Position numbers and translations under genes: made by a program. Shown here piece by piece: positions 62,651 through 64,000 of a stretch of DNA of 64,000 nt. Source of the stretch: Terriglobales bacterium (GTDB lineage: Bacteria; Acidobacteriota; Terriglobia; Terriglobales; Acidobacteriaceae); NCBI GenBank assembly GCA_035561515.1, contig DATMXP010000043.1:1-64000 (forward strand), given 5' to 3'. Numbering within the stretch: the stretch's first letter is position 1; each line of letters starts with the position of its first letter. Under the pieces are notes generated by a model. It saw only the letters and a program-made list of their open reading frames with translations, had not been told where the DNA came from and ran no database searches.

Positions 62651-63658
62651 CTACTGACGCTCGTCTTTGCGGGCCATGTAGCCAGTGCGGTAATAGACCT
62701 GGAACGGCAACGGATTCGGTGGACGCGTGACGCGAACCCTGATCTTCCTCCATTTGCCGTCCTGAGTTATGTCGGCCGGACGATAGCCGAGCACATATTG
62801 GTTGCGCAGTTCGCGGCTGATGCGCGCCGCAGCGTCGGGCATTGCATCGGCGTTGTCGACCGAGATCGTGCGACCTCCGGTAATTTCACTCACCTGCGTC
62901 AGCCAGCGTCGTCCAAACCGTTCCTCAAGCTTCTTGGTGATCAGGATCGCAGGGTTGTCGCAGACGTTGATGGCATAGATTTGCGCATCCGCTTCTTTCG
63001 CGCGGCGCTTGACGCTTCCCAAACTGTGGCGACTGCGATTGTCGGCGCCATCGGAGACGATGACCAGCGCCTTGCGCGCGTAAGCCGCGGACTTCAGCTT
63101 GTCGAGCCCTAGATGAATGGCGTCCGCGAGCGCGGTGTTGCCTTTGGCTTTCATCTGCGCAAGCCTCGCCTGGATTGTGGCGGTCGATTGAGTGGTATCG
63201 GCAAAGACCTTGGCTTTGTCCGCGAAGGTGATTACGAAGTAGTCGTCGCGCGGATCGGCATTATTGAAGAATTCGTCGACGGCTTCGCGTACGCGATCGA
63301 GTTTGTCGCCCATGCTGCTGCTGAGATCGAGTATCAAGCCAACAGAGAGCGGCGCGTCTTCCGAGTAGAAGTAGTCAATGTGCTGTTCGGTCTGGTTCTC
63401 GACGAGTTGGAAATCTTTTTTGCGAAGGTCGAGTACCGGGCTGCCGTGCAGGTCAGTGACGACAACCGGGACGGTCACCAAGTTCACGTCCACGCGCAGT
63501 GAACTCAGGTGCATACCGACACCGTCTGCCGCGTTCGGCTTTTCCTTTCGGATGGCCGGGGTGATATGGACGTCGTCGCTTGATTGCGACAGCCCGAGCG
63601 TGGTCAGAAATGGCAGGAGTAACAGCAGCGGCAACGGTGAACAAGGCCGGCGACTCAT
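62651..63658 (-). CDS. Secreted VWFA-domain protein, acidobacterial type
   Basis: 335 residues. Signal peptide (LPLLLLLPFLTTLGLSQS), then a beta-rich segment (VDVNLVTVPVVVTDLHGSPV, LDLRKKDFQLVENQTEQHI) that defines the VWFA-related acidobacterial family, then a VWA domain with a MIDAS DLSSSMG (Asp111, Ser113, Ser115), GNTALADAIHLGL and VIVSDGADNRSRHS. It ends with a beta domain (QYVLGYRP, YYRTGYMARKDERQ). It is an extracellular metal-dependent adhesion-type fold; ligand unknown. The ribosome binding site GAGGAGGGG is five bases before the ATG. Confidence 0.92.
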   Translation of the reverse strand: MSRRPCSPLPLLLLLPFLTTLGLSQSSDDVHITPAIRKEKPNAADGVGMHLSSLRVDVNLVTVPVVVTDLHGSPVLDLRKKDFQLVENQTEQHIDYFYSEDAPLSVGLILDLSSSMGDKLDRVREAVDEFFNNADPRDDYFVITFADKAKVFADTTQSTATIQARLAQMKAKGNTALADAIHLGLDKLKSAAYARKALVIVSDGADNRSRHSLGSVKRRAKEADAQIYAINVCDNPAILITKKLEERFGRRWLTQVSEITGGRTISVDNADAMPDAAARISRELRNQYVLGYRPADITQDGKWRKIRVRVTRPPNPLPFQVYYRTGYMARKDERQ

Positions 63659-63841
63659 CGGAGCCCCTCCTCAGTCGCGGGAGAATTGCCGCCGATGCTA
63701 CCGCCGATAGCCGTCCGGAGGGAATAAGGCGAAACTCCGGTATCTGGCTCGTACGCGCGACCTTAGTCCAGTGCTTAACACTACGTCTGAGGCGCAAGAA
63801 ACGCCTGGCGCTAATTAAATTGCAGGTTACAATGCGTCGCC

Positions 63842-64000
63842 ATGGAAACTACGACGCGACTCACGGCGATCCTTCCCTGCACGAATCTCGATGCCAGTGA
63901 AGCCTTTTACGGGAAGCTGGGGTTCAGAAGAGCATCCAACTACCCTTCCTATCGCATTCTCGCCGATGGCAACGGCGGCCACCTTCATCTCACCCAAGCG
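63842..64000 (+). CDS. Glyoxalase/VOC-family protein, partial
   Basis: The first 53 codons of a gene cut by the window end. The product starts METTTRLTAILPCTNLDASE and continues AFYGKLGFRRA, the standard opening of glyoxalase/bleomycin-resistance proteins, then HLHLTQA. The ATG at 63842 was chosen because it begins just before the first VOC strand. Remainder unknown; divergent from the VWFA gene. Confidence 0.8.
   Translation, partial: METTTRLTAILPCTNLDASEAFYGKLGFRRASNYPSYRILADGNGGHLHLTQA

Overview
The window is a chromosomal segment from a Gram-negative, moderately GC-rich bacterium, most likely an Acidobacteriota member of the Terriglobia type. The evidence is a very large Oar-like TonB-dependent receptor with a carboxypeptidase-regulatory-like N-terminus, a secreted VWFA protein of the acidobacterial type, DUF3108 and paired MacB-like permease genes, LPS heptose and arabinose-5-phosphate isomerase genes, and an HspR-type heat-shock circuit in an LPS-bearing cell. 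No rRNA, tRNA, CRISPR array, transposase or prophage was recognised.

Layout. 0.5-6.6 kb: a phospholipase D/cardiolipin synthase-like enzyme, a Kef-type antiporter, a TRIC/UPF0126 membrane protein, an M20 amidohydrolase and a YgiD-type dioxygenase. 6.7-8.4 kb: a small unknown protein, a receiver-only response regulator and a helix-turn-helix protein. 8.5-15.7 kb: two ABC permeases, DUF3108, an ICMT-like methyltransferase, a GT9 heptosyltransferase, heptose-1-P adenylyltransferase and a double-lipoyl E2 subunit. 16-23 kb: a universal stress protein, the conserved DUF177-rpmF-plsX-fabD cluster, a GGDEF protein and a YqaA/DedA protein. 23-28.7 kb: pcrA, DUF971, rpmB, ddl and a PilZ protein.

28.8-39.1 kb is a chaperone region: hsp20-clpB on the plus strand, dnaK-dnaJ-(GNAT)-(membrane protein)-hspR on the minus strand. 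The dnaK and hsp20 promoters both carry an HspR-type inverted repeat (HAIR) fused to the -35 box with the same geometry, so hspR probably represses both units. Between the two arms lies a Gly/Ser/Thr-rich secreted protein with a PEP-CTERM-like tail, followed 13 bases later by a small exosortase/archaeosortase-like membrane protein. This looks like a dedicated one-substrate sorting pair and is the strongest candidate for a poorly described system here.

39-45 kb: a cyclic-nucleotide-binding/DUF1003 protein, an aminotransferase, a divergent pair of tiny HTH regulators sharing a palindrome-rich control region, a LytS/LytR-type two-component system and a cytochrome P460-like protein lacking the heme His. 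45-54.7 kb: a probable co-directional unit of a TetR regulator, a TonB-dependent receptor, an SDR, a KASIII-like protein lacking two of three catalytic residues, an alpha/beta hydrolase, an acyl-CoA ligase and a thiolase. A perfect palindrome upstream of the TetR gene is a likely operator. 55-64 kb: a TPR protein, a class A penicillin-binding protein, proS with small neighbours, kdsD, a VWFA protein and the start of a glyoxalase-fold gene cut by the window end.

Intergenic spaces carry several families of dispersed repeats and many intrinsic terminators. Function calls come from reading motifs by eye, without database searches.
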